Part shown: in pieces, positions 1-8,175 of the stretch | Layout: each line of letters starts with the position of its first letter | How positions within the stretch are numbered: the stretch's first letter is position 1 | Assembly: GCF_030704305.1 (NCBI RefSeq) | Contig: NZ_CP131935.1 | Location: forward strand, 1,798,001-1,862,000 | DNA from: Massilia sp. R2A-15 | GTDB taxonomy: Bacteria > Pseudomonadota > Gammaproteobacteria > Burkholderiales > Burkholderiaceae_D | Direction: 5' to 3' | DNA length: 64,000 bases | Made by a program: the position numbers and the translations under genes | The notes under the pieces: generated by a model | Told to the model about the DNA's origin: nothing | The model's input: only the letters and a program-made list of their open reading frames with translations | Database searches by the model: none

Positions 1-669
1 TCGGAAGTAGGTGAACCTGCCGTCGTCGAATACCAGCGTTGGCGCGATGTCGCTGCTGCCCGGGGCAAGCTGCATCGTGTAGCGCCAGTTGCGCGGGGCG
101 GGCCTGGCGGGCGTGTTCGCTGTGGTCCTCAAGGGCAAGCGCTCGGCCGCTGTGGCCAGCCGCGCGAGCACGGTGGTCGCCACCGCTTTGATGTCGGGTT
201 CGGGGTAGGTGAACATCACCCTGAACATCGGCACGCTCTGGGCGGAGGCCACGCGCTTTGATTTGGCGGCGCGGGTGGGGCCGGCGTCAGGCAGCACGCG
301 CAACTGAAAGCTGTAGTCCCGCAAGTCCGTTTTCAGCTCGAGATTGTTGTGGGTGGCGCCTTCCTTCGGCTTGACCAGTACCTGGTTGGTCCCGGGATCG
401 GCGTGGATGCACCATTCGAGGTCCGGCTTGGTGCAGTCCGACGGGAAGCCCGTCGCCGTGCCGTCCTTGCCGATTTTTTCATCCGCGCCAAGAACGATGC
501 GCGTGACGGTGCCGCGCTGGACCGGCACGACCGTGACGTCGTCCCTGCTGTACCGAACGTAGCTGATGCGCGGGTCCGCGCGCGTAGACGCCGGGATGAT
601 CGCAGCGCCGGCAGGCAGGTTTGCCATCGAGACGGCCAGTAGCAGGACGCTTTTTTGCAGTGTTCTCAT
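1..669 (-). CDS. virB9: VirB9-type T4SS outer-membrane core protein (3' end outside window)
   Basis: The visible N-terminal 223 residues start with a Sec signal peptide (about residues 1-23, ending near PAGAA). They continue with the beta-rich VirB9/TrbG/CagX pattern, including DPRISYVRYSRDDV and RNWRYTMQL. VirB9 forms the outer-membrane ring of the secretion channel with VirB7 and VirB10. The gene is truncated by the window edge. Its ATG overlaps the virB8 stop by four bases (ATGA), so the two are translationally coupled. virB10, virB11 and virD4 are expected further left, which is inference. Confidence 0.9.
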   Translation of the reverse strand, partial: MRTLQKSVLLLAVSMANLPAGAAIIPASTRADPRISYVRYSRDDVTVVPVQRGTVTRIVLGADEKIGKDGTATGFPSDCTKPDLEWCIHADPGTNQVLVKPKEGATHNNLELKTDLRDYSFQLRVLPDAGPTRAAKSKRVASAQSVPMFRVMFTYPEPDIKAVATTVLARLATAAERLPLRTTANTPARPAPRNWRYTMQLAPGSSDIAPTLVFDDGRFTYFR

Positions 670-1430
670 GATGCGGGACTCTTTTGCGATGGTGCGCCGA
701 TGGGAGCGATTTCGGCGTCGACCCGGTAGCTGGTCACCCGGTACCCAAGCGGGTTGGCGATCAGGTCCTTTTCCTTGCCGGCCATGGTGGGCTTGTATTC
801 GTAGCCGATGGTGGCGACGAAGTATTGCGGCGCGTCGTTCGATTCGGCTTCGACCCGCCTGGTCGATTTTGCGAAGCGGATTACCGCCTGGCTGCCGGCG
901 CCGTTGGCGGACAGCTGGACGCTGAGGATCGTCACGCGCATCTCGACGCTTGCGCCGTATTTCGCGTCGCGGGCGTACGCACCTTCGTACAGGCGCGCGA
1001 AGTCTCGCGCGACCGGCTCATTGCTCATGCCGAGCACGGTGTCGTAGTCGGACTGGAGCAGCTTGTAGTTGTACGACTCGCGCGCCACGATGTAGCGTTG
1101 CGCCCAGTGCTTGTCGAGCAATTCCTGGTAGCCGGCGATGCGGCGGTCGTCGATGGCACCCACGAATTCCACGTTGCCGGTCGCTTTCTCCATCGCGAAC
1201 AGGTACGGGACGTTGCGCCGGAAGGGCGCCAGAGTAGCGATCCCGACTAGCGCAATCACCGCCAGCAGCGAGGCCGCGCCGGCCACCCGCCAGGCGCGCT
1301 GTTCGGATTTCTCACGGCGCGCTTCGCGGTCGGCTTCCCATCCGAGCGCGTCGGCGAAATACGCCTGTTCGCCCGAAGGAGGGACGCGAACGGCTTCAGC
1401 CTTGTGGGCGGTTTTGGACATGTCGTTCAT
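666..1430 (-). CDS. virB8: VirB8 inner-membrane T4SS protein
   Basis: The 254-residue protein has a cytoplasmic N-terminus, one membrane segment near residues 48-70 (VAGAASLLAVIALVGIATL) and a periplasmic NTF2-like domain. The family's NP-x-G motif is visible as NPLGYRVTSYRVD near the C-terminus. VirB8 is a bitopic assembly factor that contacts VirB9, VirB10 and VirB5. Length and topology are normal. Its start codon overlaps the upstream virB5 stop (ATGA) and its stop overlaps the virB9 start, so it sits in the middle of a coupled operon. Confidence 0.93.
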   Translation of the reverse strand: MNDMSKTAHKAEAVRVPPSGEQAYFADALGWEADREARREKSEQRAWRVAGAASLLAVIALVGIATLAPFRRNVPYLFAMEKATGNVEFVGAIDDRRIAGYQELLDKHWAQRYIVARESYNYKLLQSDYDTVLGMSNEPVARDFARLYEGAYARDAKYGASVEMRVTILSVQLSANGAGSQAVIRFAKSTRRVEAESNDAPQYFVATIGYEYKPTMAGKEKDLIANPLGYRVTSYRVDAEIAPIGAPSQKSPAS

Positions 1431-2149
1431 CTTGCGACGTAGGGTTGGTACACGAAGGTATCGCTGCCGTCGCCACGGCGCGACAACCGCAACAGCTCGC
1501 GTTCCTTGAGGGCTTGCTGGTTTGCGCGGTCGGCCGAATCCGCCATCGCGTTGAGAACCACGAGGCGGTTTGCATCATTGGTCACCTGTGCGGATTCGGC
1601 GACCAGGCGCGCGGTCAGTTCTGCAATTGACTTTGGATCGGTAGTTGCGTTGATTTGTCCGCGCAGTCCCTCGATCTGGTTCATGCGCTGATTCAGGTGG
1701 ACCATCGCGTTTTGTTGTAGCGCGCCGACCTGGGCACTGTTGTTCAGGAAGGCCTGGCAAGTGGTCCGGTCCACACCCGTGCGGTCTTGGCAGTCGTAGA
1801 TCATCGATGCATTGCGGATGCCGGCGGCTTGGGAAGTCAACGCGCCGGCGCCGTGCGCACGTACGTCATCGAGCACTTGCACGACATCGGCCGGGACAGT
1901 AGCGCGCAGCTGAGGGTTATTCAGGATGTTCCCCAGCCCGCGCGAGCCTGTCAGTGCCGCATGCTGGTCCTCCATCTGCTTGAGCTGCGCCTTCATCTGC
2001 GCGAACTGCTGACGCCAGGCTTCAACCTGTTTAATGGCCTGCGCCAAAGCGGTCGCATCAAACACGGGCATCGCCGACGCTCGCGAGGCGCTCGCCAGCA
2101 TGGCAGCGATTGTGAGTGCGCCAATGGCGCGCTGGATTCTCGTTTTCAT
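1427..2149 (-). CDS. virB5: VirB5/TraC-type minor pilus protein
   Basis: The 240-residue protein has a signal peptide (about 1-26, cleaved near SRASA-MPV) followed by a long helical coiled body (IKQVEAWRQQFAQMKAQLKQ). The LTGSRGLGNILNNP stretch is characteristic of VirB5 proteins. VirB5 caps the conjugative pilus and is thought to contact recipients. The start is supported by AGGAG upstream. The C-terminal tail RRGDGSDTFVYQP is nearly repeated in the small lipoprotein encoded at 3165-3425, which is not a standard VirB5 feature. The gene lies after virB6 rather than before it. Confidence 0.88.
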   Translation of the reverse strand: MKTRIQRAIGALTIAAMLASASRASAMPVFDATALAQAIKQVEAWRQQFAQMKAQLKQMEDQHAALTGSRGLGNILNNPQLRATVPADVVQVLDDVRAHGAGALTSQAAGIRNASMIYDCQDRTGVDRTTCQAFLNNSAQVGALQQNAMVHLNQRMNQIEGLRGQINATTDPKSIAELTARLVAESAQVTNDANRLVVLNAMADSADRANQQALKERELLRLSRRGDGSDTFVYQPYVAR

Positions 2150-2157
2150 GGGGTCTC

Positions 2158-3162
2158 CTATGCGGCTTTGCGAAGCCGTTCAATGGTGTTGCGCTGAAAG
2201 AGCGGAGCGCGAGGGGGCGGGGGCGGTCCCGCCGTACTGTTTCCGCCTCCGGGGAAAATGGCGCCACCGGCAGGCTTGCCGGGAGGCGCCGGTTTTGCCT
2301 TTGCTGGCCTGTTCATCAGGTCGAGTAGTGCCCGGCCCACGGTGCGGCCGATGCCGGCGATCGACACGCCTCCCGATAAGGCCGCGGCGATCTGCGGCAG
2401 GTTGAACATCACGACGCCAAGGGCGCCGCAGCACAGGAGCAGGGAGGTCGTGGCGGAAATTACGTTGGCTGTGTCAGGAGTGGCCGAGATATGGGCGGCG
2501 TACTGGCTGACGAAACTGGTCAACATGACGATGCTGGTTGCAACGAGCACCTTGAGCACGACGCAATTGAGTACCTGTCCAATCCAGCTTTCGGTGTACT
2601 TTTCCGTGGCCGGCCACATCGCGCACAGGACGAACGCCGGGCCGATCGCCAGCACGATGGCGAGGGCAACTTTCGCGAGCAAATAGAAGCCGAGGCCGAG
2701 GCTGAAGATAAAACATTCTGCGATCGCCACCGCGGCGGCTGCGGCCATTAGGCCAAAATTGGGCCAGAATCCGACCACCGCCTGATTCCACAGCTGTACG
2801 CCCAGTTCATCGAATGGCTTGGCGAAATCGTCGATCAGTGCTCCGACCGACGATAAGCCGGACATCGACTCGATAAGCGCAGATTCGAGCGCCGCGGTCC
2901 CTTCGAGCACATTGGTCTGGTAGGCGCCGGCCGAAAGAGCAATCCCGGCAATGAGTGCCATGCGAAACGATTTCCAGACAACGGTCTGCACCGGGTCGCC
3001 CGCATCGCCGCGCATGATGGTGAACGCGATGACGATCAGGTGGATCGTGGCGCCGGTCAGGGCGATCGGCGCCAGCGCCGCGCACAGCGCCGCGCTTTTG
3101 CTTGACACAGCGGTGTCGAGAAGTCCGTCGATCGCGGCTTCAACTTCTTGGGCGATCCCCAT
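2158..3162 (-). CDS. virB6: VirB6/TrbL-type polytopic T4SS protein
   Basis: The 334-residue protein has several hydrophobic segments between residues 20 and 260, including a long pair around LMAAAAAVAIAECFIFSLGLGFYLLAK. A large periplasmic loop carries IDDFAKPFDELGVQLW. It ends in a Pro/Gly-rich cytoplasmic tail (GPPPPPRAP). VirB6 is the inner-membrane component that passes substrate to the pilus base. The start follows an AGGA motif and lies two bases after the stop of the small lipoprotein gene. The proline-rich tail is longer than in many VirB6 proteins. Confidence 0.9.
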   Translation of the reverse strand: MGIAQEVEAAIDGLLDTAVSSKSAALCAALAPIALTGATIHLIVIAFTIMRGDAGDPVQTVVWKSFRMALIAGIALSAGAYQTNVLEGTAALESALIESMSGLSSVGALIDDFAKPFDELGVQLWNQAVVGFWPNFGLMAAAAAVAIAECFIFSLGLGFYLLAKVALAIVLAIGPAFVLCAMWPATEKYTESWIGQVLNCVVLKVLVATSIVMLTSFVSQYAAHISATPDTANVISATTSLLLCCGALGVVMFNLPQIAAALSGGVSIAGIGRTVGRALLDLMNRPAKAKPAPPGKPAGGAIFPGGGNSTAGPPPPPRAPLFQRNTIERLRKAA

Positions 3163-3164
3163 GA

Positions 3165-3425
3165 TTATTTTCCTGCTGGTTTAGGTGCGGTTGGAAAGCC
3201 TCGGGGATCTGGCTTGTAGTGGAACGTGTCCGCCCCGTTCCTTGCAGGCGGCTTGTCCACTTCCTTTTTCGGTGGTGGCGGTGTCGACCCGGCCGGCGGC
3301 TGGTACTTGAAGGTGTCCGAACCATCGCCGGTTCGGCGCGCGAGCTCCCGGTCCCGGTCGGTGCAGCCGGAGAACAGGGCCATCAACATCATGGTGGCGA
3401 GCAGGGTGGGGCGGTTCGGTACCAT
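3165..3425 (-). CDS. small proline-rich lipoprotein in the VirB7/Eex position
   Basis: The 86-residue protein has a lipoprotein signal peptide with a lipobox ending at FSGC (Cys20 or so). The mature region is short, proline-rich and disordered. It holds two related motifs, GDGSDTFKYQP and NGADTFHYKP. The first is almost identical to the C-terminal tail of the VirB5 protein in the same operon. By size and position it could be a VirB7-like core lipoprotein or an entry-exclusion lipoprotein (Eex lies next to virB6 in IncN and related plasmids). The sequence alone does not decide. The start has a strong AAGGAG site. Confidence 0.75.
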   Translation of the reverse strand: MVPNRPTLLATMMLMALFSGCTDRDRELARRTGDGSDTFKYQPPAGSTPPPPKKEVDKPPARNGADTFHYKPDPRGFPTAPKPAGK

Positions 3426-3434
3426 GGGGCTCCT

Positions 3435-5909
3435 TTAGTGACGCATGAGGGTGCGACGTGCGGCGATGCGCTTGTGTAGTTCCGGCTCCCACACCGCCGG
3501 GTCGTCGCCCAGTTCGGCGCGGATCGCGTCGAGCAGTTCGACGTTGTCCAGCGAGCCGGACAGGATGTTGAGGACGTCGGGCATCGCTCCGAGGTCGAAT
3601 TTCACGATGGCCGAACGGTGCCCCTGCTTGACCAGGAACAGGCGGCTGTCTTCGCCGAGGTTGCGGATGATCTCGAACTCCTGTTCGGTGACCTTGAATC
3701 CCTCGACGTAGTCGTCATGGTCGGCCGAAGGGTTGGGGAGAAAAATCTTCGTCACGGATTGCTCGACCATCGTCTTGCCGATGGCGTGGCGCAGCACGTC
3801 GGACGGCGACTGAGTGATGAAGACGCCCAGGCCGCTCTGCTTGCGGATGGTCTTCTGCTTGTTCATCGCAAAGTCGGCAAAGTACGGGTCGGAGAGCGGC
3901 TTCCAGAATTCTTCCATCCAGTAGATGAAGGGATTGCCGTCGATGAGCGATTCGGTCACGTGCAGCAGGTAGGCCATCATCGGCGTGCGGATCTCGGGAT
4001 CGTCGAGAAACTCGGTGTAGTCGTAGCCGTGAATCCGGATCGTTGGGTCGCTGAAATCCTGGGTGTCGCGCGGATTGTCGAAGGCCCAGCCGTGCTGGTG
4101 GTTGCCGATCCACTTGACCAGGCGGTCGCGCACGCTGTTGCCACCCTGGACGACCTTCAGGTTCTGCCACACCGACGCCAGCCGGCGCAGTTCGATATGG
4201 ACGTTCTCGCTCATGACGGTGCGCACGGCGGCGCTGATTTCGGCGTCTTCGGCCGCTATCTGGTTGGGCGCGGCGGGACCGGCCAGCAGTCGAACGAACC
4301 TTTCGCAGAAGCCGATGTGGTGTTCGGTGGGCGCCAGCTGGAAGGGATTGAATCCGGTCGGCTCGCCGCGCTTCAGGGCGTTGTACTTGCCGCCGAGACG
4401 GCGGATCGCGATCTCGGCGCCGCGGTCCTTGTCGAAGAACACGCCGCGCAGGCCCGGGTACTTCAGGGCGAACAGCATCAGCCCCAGCACGAGCGTGGTC
4501 TTGCCGGTACCGATCTGGCCGATGACGGCGGTGTTGCCCGGCTTTTTCTCGTCGGTGGCGTCGTGGTCGTCGGCCGATACGTGGTGATTGAAATAGAAGG
4601 GCTGGCCGCTGGGCGTTTGCAGCAAGGCCAACGCCTCGCCCCATGGGTTGCCGTTGCGTTTGCCGCGGGCGAAGTTGTGCAGGGGGCTCAGGGCGGCGAA
4701 ATTGCGGCTGGTGATCGAGGCCTCGCGCGGGCGCATCGTCCAGTTGCCGGGGAGCTGGGCGAACCAGGCGCATTCGGGAATGGCGTCGATGACGGCCGTT
4801 CGGAACCCGGGCCCGTCCTGCAGCGCGGTCCTGGCCTCGGAGATGTTGCGCGCCACTGCCGTCGGCGAATCGCCGAAGACCGCCAGGGTGTAGTGGTATT
4901 CGCCCATCTCCAGCAGTCCGCTGCCCACCGCGTTCATGGCCTCGTCAATCTGTGCGATTTCCATCGCCGACGCGTCTTCGGAGGACGTCAGTTGCCCCTG
5001 TTGGCGCTGCAGCGCCGCCTTCGCATCGCGCCTGTTCAGGATGGAGAAACTCTGGGTCTCGATGTACTCGTAGTCGCCATACAGGATCGCATTGTTCATT
5101 CCCGGTTCGGAGAACTTCGGATAATCCTGGAAGTCGAGGAAGCCGGCGAACTTGTGGGCGAGCGGGTGCCAGATTTCGAGCATCCCATTGCGGTCGCCAA
5201 AAAGCAGGCGCGACGTTGGCAGATAATCCGACAGGCTGGCGCGGCGCAGCGGCACGTCCTCCCAGACGCCGTTGGTCAGAAATCCCAGGAAGGCGGCGGC
5301 TTCGGAAAACGTGACATCGCCGCGCTGGAACGTGGCCAGGCGCTCCGGCGCATAGCGTTTCAGGCTGGTGTTCAGTTGCTTGGCGAGGTCGTCGAAGGCG
5401 TCCAGTTCCTCCGCCTCGCGATCGGCCACTTCAGCCGCGCTGCGGGTGAGGAGTCGCTTGAGCAGGCGTCCGCCGGCGCCGGGCCGCGGCCGGTAAATCA
5501 GGGTCAGGTACAGCTCGGTGACCATCTGCGGATGCAGCAGCTGGCCGCCGTCGGCAGCACGCGCATCGAAGCCTGCATAGTAGCGATCGCTGAAGGCCTG
5601 GGCGAAGGCGTTGTCGAAGCGCGCCGGCAGGCGCTCGCGCACCCTGCGGCGCACCTTGTGCGACCACAGCGCGTGCTGGCCGCCGCCCAGAGACTGCAGG
5701 CACTGGTGCAGCGCGTCGTGCCGTTCCTGGATGGCCGACTGGTCGGCGGTCTCAAAACAGATCCCCTCCAGCCGCCAGGTGGCGCAATAGTCGCCGTTGT
5801 GGCGCAGCTTGATGACGTCGTGACGGATCGGGGTGCCGAAGGGAAGATAGTCGGCGCTGGCAATCTGTGCCGCGGCGCGCTGGCGCGGATGCATCGCGGT
5901 GTGCATCAT
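3435..5909 (-). CDS. virB4: VirB4 conjugation ATPase
   Basis: The 824-residue ATPase energises pilus biogenesis and substrate transfer at the inner membrane. An N-terminal VirB4 domain leads into a RecA-like ATPase domain with Walker A GQIGTGKTT (about residues 464-472) and a Walker B-like FIYWMEEFW. The start at 5909 was chosen because its ATG overlaps the virB3 stop (ATGA). An in-frame ATG further upstream would run deep into virB3. A second Met follows immediately. The length is typical of the family. Confidence 0.95.
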   Translation of the reverse strand: MMHTAMHPRQRAAAQIASADYLPFGTPIRHDVIKLRHNGDYCATWRLEGICFETADQSAIQERHDALHQCLQSLGGGQHALWSHKVRRRVRERLPARFDNAFAQAFSDRYYAGFDARAADGGQLLHPQMVTELYLTLIYRPRPGAGGRLLKRLLTRSAAEVADREAEELDAFDDLAKQLNTSLKRYAPERLATFQRGDVTFSEAAAFLGFLTNGVWEDVPLRRASLSDYLPTSRLLFGDRNGMLEIWHPLAHKFAGFLDFQDYPKFSEPGMNNAILYGDYEYIETQSFSILNRRDAKAALQRQQGQLTSSEDASAMEIAQIDEAMNAVGSGLLEMGEYHYTLAVFGDSPTAVARNISEARTALQDGPGFRTAVIDAIPECAWFAQLPGNWTMRPREASITSRNFAALSPLHNFARGKRNGNPWGEALALLQTPSGQPFYFNHHVSADDHDATDEKKPGNTAVIGQIGTGKTTLVLGLMLFALKYPGLRGVFFDKDRGAEIAIRRLGGKYNALKRGEPTGFNPFQLAPTEHHIGFCERFVRLLAGPAAPNQIAAEDAEISAAVRTVMSENVHIELRRLASVWQNLKVVQGGNSVRDRLVKWIGNHQHGWAFDNPRDTQDFSDPTIRIHGYDYTEFLDDPEIRTPMMAYLLHVTESLIDGNPFIYWMEEFWKPLSDPYFADFAMNKQKTIRKQSGLGVFITQSPSDVLRHAIGKTMVEQSVTKIFLPNPSADHDDYVEGFKVTEQEFEIIRNLGEDSRLFLVKQGHRSAIVKFDLGAMPDVLNILSGSLDNVELLDAIRAELGDDPAVWEPELHKRIAARRTLMRH

Positions 5910-6238
5910 GCCTCCTTGCGGCGCTTGTAGCGCAGCGGCGAGTAGGAGATCGCCGACCACTGCCGCACGCCTGCCCGCTGGCGCCAGCGCATTTTCGCAC
6001 GCATCATCAGCTGGTGCAGGCGCTGGTCATCCCTGCGCGTCACGGCGCGCATCGCGATCATGATCGGGATGTACAGCGTCAGCATGAACAGCGCAGCGTA
6101 GGCGCTGGCGAGGTAGCACAGCCAGCCGCCGGCGATCAGGAACGCGCCGGTCACGAGCAGGCCCGGCACCATGGGCACGCCGCCGAACGTGGCCGGGCGC
6201 GTGCATCCGCGGAAGATCGGATCGCGAAAAGTGGACAT
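5906..6238 (-). CDS. virB3: VirB3 inner-membrane T4SS protein
   Basis: The 110-residue protein has an N-terminal FRDPIFRGCTRPATFGGVP stretch typical of VirB3 and two adjacent membrane helices (about residues 24-65). The cytoplasmic tail is basic. VirB3 works with VirB4 at the channel base, and in some systems the two are fused. Here they are separate but coupled through a four-base overlap. The start lies three bases after the virB2 stop. Confidence 0.92.
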   Translation of the reverse strand: MSTFRDPIFRGCTRPATFGGVPMVPGLLVTGAFLIAGGWLCYLASAYAALFMLTLYIPIMIAMRAVTRRDDQRLHQLMMRAKMRWRQRAGVRQWSAISYSPLRYKRRKEA

Positions 6239-6241
6239 GGC

Positions 6242-6550
6242 TTAGTTGATCAGCCACGCTGCGATGCCGGGCGCGCCGCCCGCTAGGATGCCGCCGATGA
6301 CGATATTGCTGATCTCCGACCACTTGGCATGTTGGAAGGCCATCTTATACGCCGCCCACAGGATCGCAATTGTGAAAACCGTGACTGCGATGCCTATAAG
6401 GAGGTTCTGGACGTTGGTCATCACCGTGTCGACCTTGGTGATCTGCGCGAAGGCAGGCGCGCTGGTGAGGGCGCTTACCGCAGCAATAAGGCGAAGAAGG
6501 GCGGCCTTCCTGGATTTTGCGTGCTGCGATGCTGATGGCTGGAATTGCAT
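6242..6550 (-). CDS. virB2: VirB2 pilin precursor
   Basis: The 102-residue pilin precursor has a long basic signal sequence ending at APAFA, then QITKVDTVMTNVQNLL. Two hydrophobic helices follow, joined by a short basic loop (KMAFQHAKW), which is the usual VirB2 layout. The start at 6550 was preferred over in-frame ATGs upstream because GGAG lies about eight bases before it. Processed VirB2 would form the conjugative pilus shaft. The 180 bases to virB1 contain no further gene. Confidence 0.9.
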   Translation of the reverse strand: MQFQPSASQHAKSRKAALLRLIAAVSALTSAPAFAQITKVDTVMTNVQNLLIGIAVTVFTIAILWAAYKMAFQHAKWSEISNIVIGGILAGGAPGIAAWLIN

Positions 6551-6730
6551 GGTCTGGCGCTCCATAACAAAAAAATGAACTGGATGAGGTTGCTCCACGT
6601 ACTCGTATGTTGGTGGTTTTGCAATGGCGACAGCATTGACTATATGGCAAACAAAAAGCCAAAACAATGGTTTTGGCGGCTCAAATCGCAGACATTGGAT
6701 ATGGCTCAAAAGCCCGTGGTTGAGGGCGTT

Positions 6731-7324
6731 CTACGGAATTGAGCGGCGCCGATTGGTGCGGAGGTGCGGCGCGGTGCCGCGTGGTTCGCCGGCGTCCGAA
6801 CCAGGCTGTTCAGTTGCGGCGCGAGCAACGTTGGACCGTTGAGCTTGATGTGGTGTGCGTGCCACGGCTGAGTGTTGAGGGGCGACGATTTTTTGCACAT
6901 AGCCGTCGCGAAAACCCGTCGTGAAATTGCCCGACTCGTAGCAGCTGAACGCGGCGCGCAAGGCGGCCTGGGGCTGATCCTGCGAGTTCGCGCGGCGGAA
7001 GCAATCGGTCAGGATTGCGGCGCCAGCCGCCAGATTCGGACAAGCCAGCAGCGCCGATGCCGGTGTCAGGCCATGCGTGCTGAAGTTGTACCGGTTGATT
7101 TGCGCGAGGCCGACGCTGTAGTTGTAGCCCTTGGCGTGCAGCCAGATGATGGTGGCGAGCGCCTCCTGATAGGTGCGGGGCTGGCGCTGCAGGCGGGCGC
7201 CCACGACACCGATCGCGTAGGGATTGAAGGAGGATTCGACTTCGACCAGCCGGCGCATCGTGGAAGCGTGCACCGCCGGCGCGCAGCTTTGCAGCATCGC
7301 GTCGAAGTCGATGGGGACGTTCAT
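6731..7324 (-). CDS. virB1: VirB1 lytic transglycosylase
   Basis: The 197-residue protein has an SLT fold: the catalytic glutamate lies in VEVESSFNPYAIGVV near residue 29. The downstream motifs SVGLAQINRYN and RAAFSCYESGNFTTG fit family 1 transglycosylases of T4SS operons. It opens peptidoglycan locally for channel assembly. No clear signal peptide is present, which is seen in other VirB1 homologues. The ATG at 7324 has GGAGA eight bases upstream; an in-frame GTG at 7333 lies too close to that site. It is the first gene of the virB operon. Confidence 0.92.
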   Translation of the reverse strand: MNVPIDFDAMLQSCAPAVHASTMRRLVEVESSFNPYAIGVVGARLQRQPRTYQEALATIIWLHAKGYNYSVGLAQINRYNFSTHGLTPASALLACPNLAAGAAILTDCFRRANSQDQPQAALRAAFSCYESGNFTTGFRDGYVQKIVAPQHSAVARTPHQAQRSNVARAATEQPGSDAGEPRGTAPHLRTNRRRSIP

Positions 7325-7677
7325 GTAAGGCACTCTCCGTTTTTTTTCGAGCTGGCGGCGTGGGTCGCTGTTCCGCCTTCAACGGTGTTGAACCGGCGCC
7401 GCGGCAGGATCGATACGGAGTATCGTGCGAAGCGCGGGTAGCTTGTTGTGGGGAGCATGCGCGCAAGGTAGCAGCGATCTGCATCAGGGTGCTTGAGCTT
7501 GCGCCAAAGTGGTCCGTTCAGCGAAGCGGGCATGCCGGCTTCAGGTTGCGTTCGATGTGATTCGCCCCTTGAGGCTGACGCTGTACACATCGGGCGTGCC
7601 TGGTCGGTCTTGGCGTGCGGGTCGTGCGTGGGCTCGGTGTCGCATTCGATGGACCGCAGGATAGTGCGTGTACCGCC
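7325..7677. other. intergenic region upstream of virB1
   Basis: These 353 bases hold no convincing gene on either strand. They should carry the leftward virB promoter or a read-through segment from the small gene at 7678-7968. No clear sigma-70 boxes stand out. Confidence 0.5.
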
Positions 7678-7968
7678 TCAGTGCAGGACCAGGGTGAAAT
7701 ATCTGGCGTTGAACATTCTGCGACCTGCGGCGGCGGCGGCCTCGATGTGCTTGAAGTGACGCGGCGCCGCAGGGTTGCGCCGGGTGGACAGGTAGATCCG
7801 GTGTCGCGGAGACTTGAGCTTGACGCTCAGGACGTAGGTCGATTCGCCGACGCGGGTGATCCGCATCTCTTCCAGGCCGCCGGCATCGACGGTGGGGATC
7901 AATTCTTCTTCGCGTGCACACCGCATGTTGGCCATGACTGCACCATGCTCCTCTGGCTCGCCTGTCAT
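7678..7968 (-). CDS. hypothetical protein between virB1 and parA
   Basis: The product is about 96 residues and has no recognised domain. Its C-terminal half (VLSVKLKSPRHRIYLSTRR, then a helix rich in Ala and TLVLH) looks like a small alpha/beta domain. It lies divergent to parA and in the same direction as the virB operon, so a regulatory role is possible but not shown. Start choice is uncertain: ATGs at 7968, 7935 and 7926 are in frame. The one at 7935 has AGGAG 12 bases upstream. The reading frame stays open further upstream, where it overlaps parA antisense. Confidence 0.45.
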   Translation of the reverse strand: MTGEPEEHGAVMANMRCAREEELIPTVDAGGLEEMRITRVGESTYVLSVKLKSPRHRIYLSTRRNPAAPRHFKHIEAAAAAGRRMFNARYFTLVLH

Positions 7969-8175
7969 GGCTCGCCCATATGTTGCGATAGTTTCAGTAT
8001 TGCCTTCGGGTTCTCGCGGCGATTGATGCATAACAGACAAGGTGGCGATCCTCGACAACGCATCGTTCAGGCATGGCAAAGTGCGGGACGCTGGGCCCCG
8101 CTCCGATTCTCTTTGTGTTTGCTGTCGCGGGAGTGGACGCACGTGGATGGATGGACCAAACGAGGTGAAAGAACG

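Noticed and set aside
3618..5930. 770-residue rightward open frame opposite virB4
   Set aside because: It is the antisense shadow of a highly conserved ATPase gene in GC-rich DNA; it has no recognisable domain and no ribosome site.
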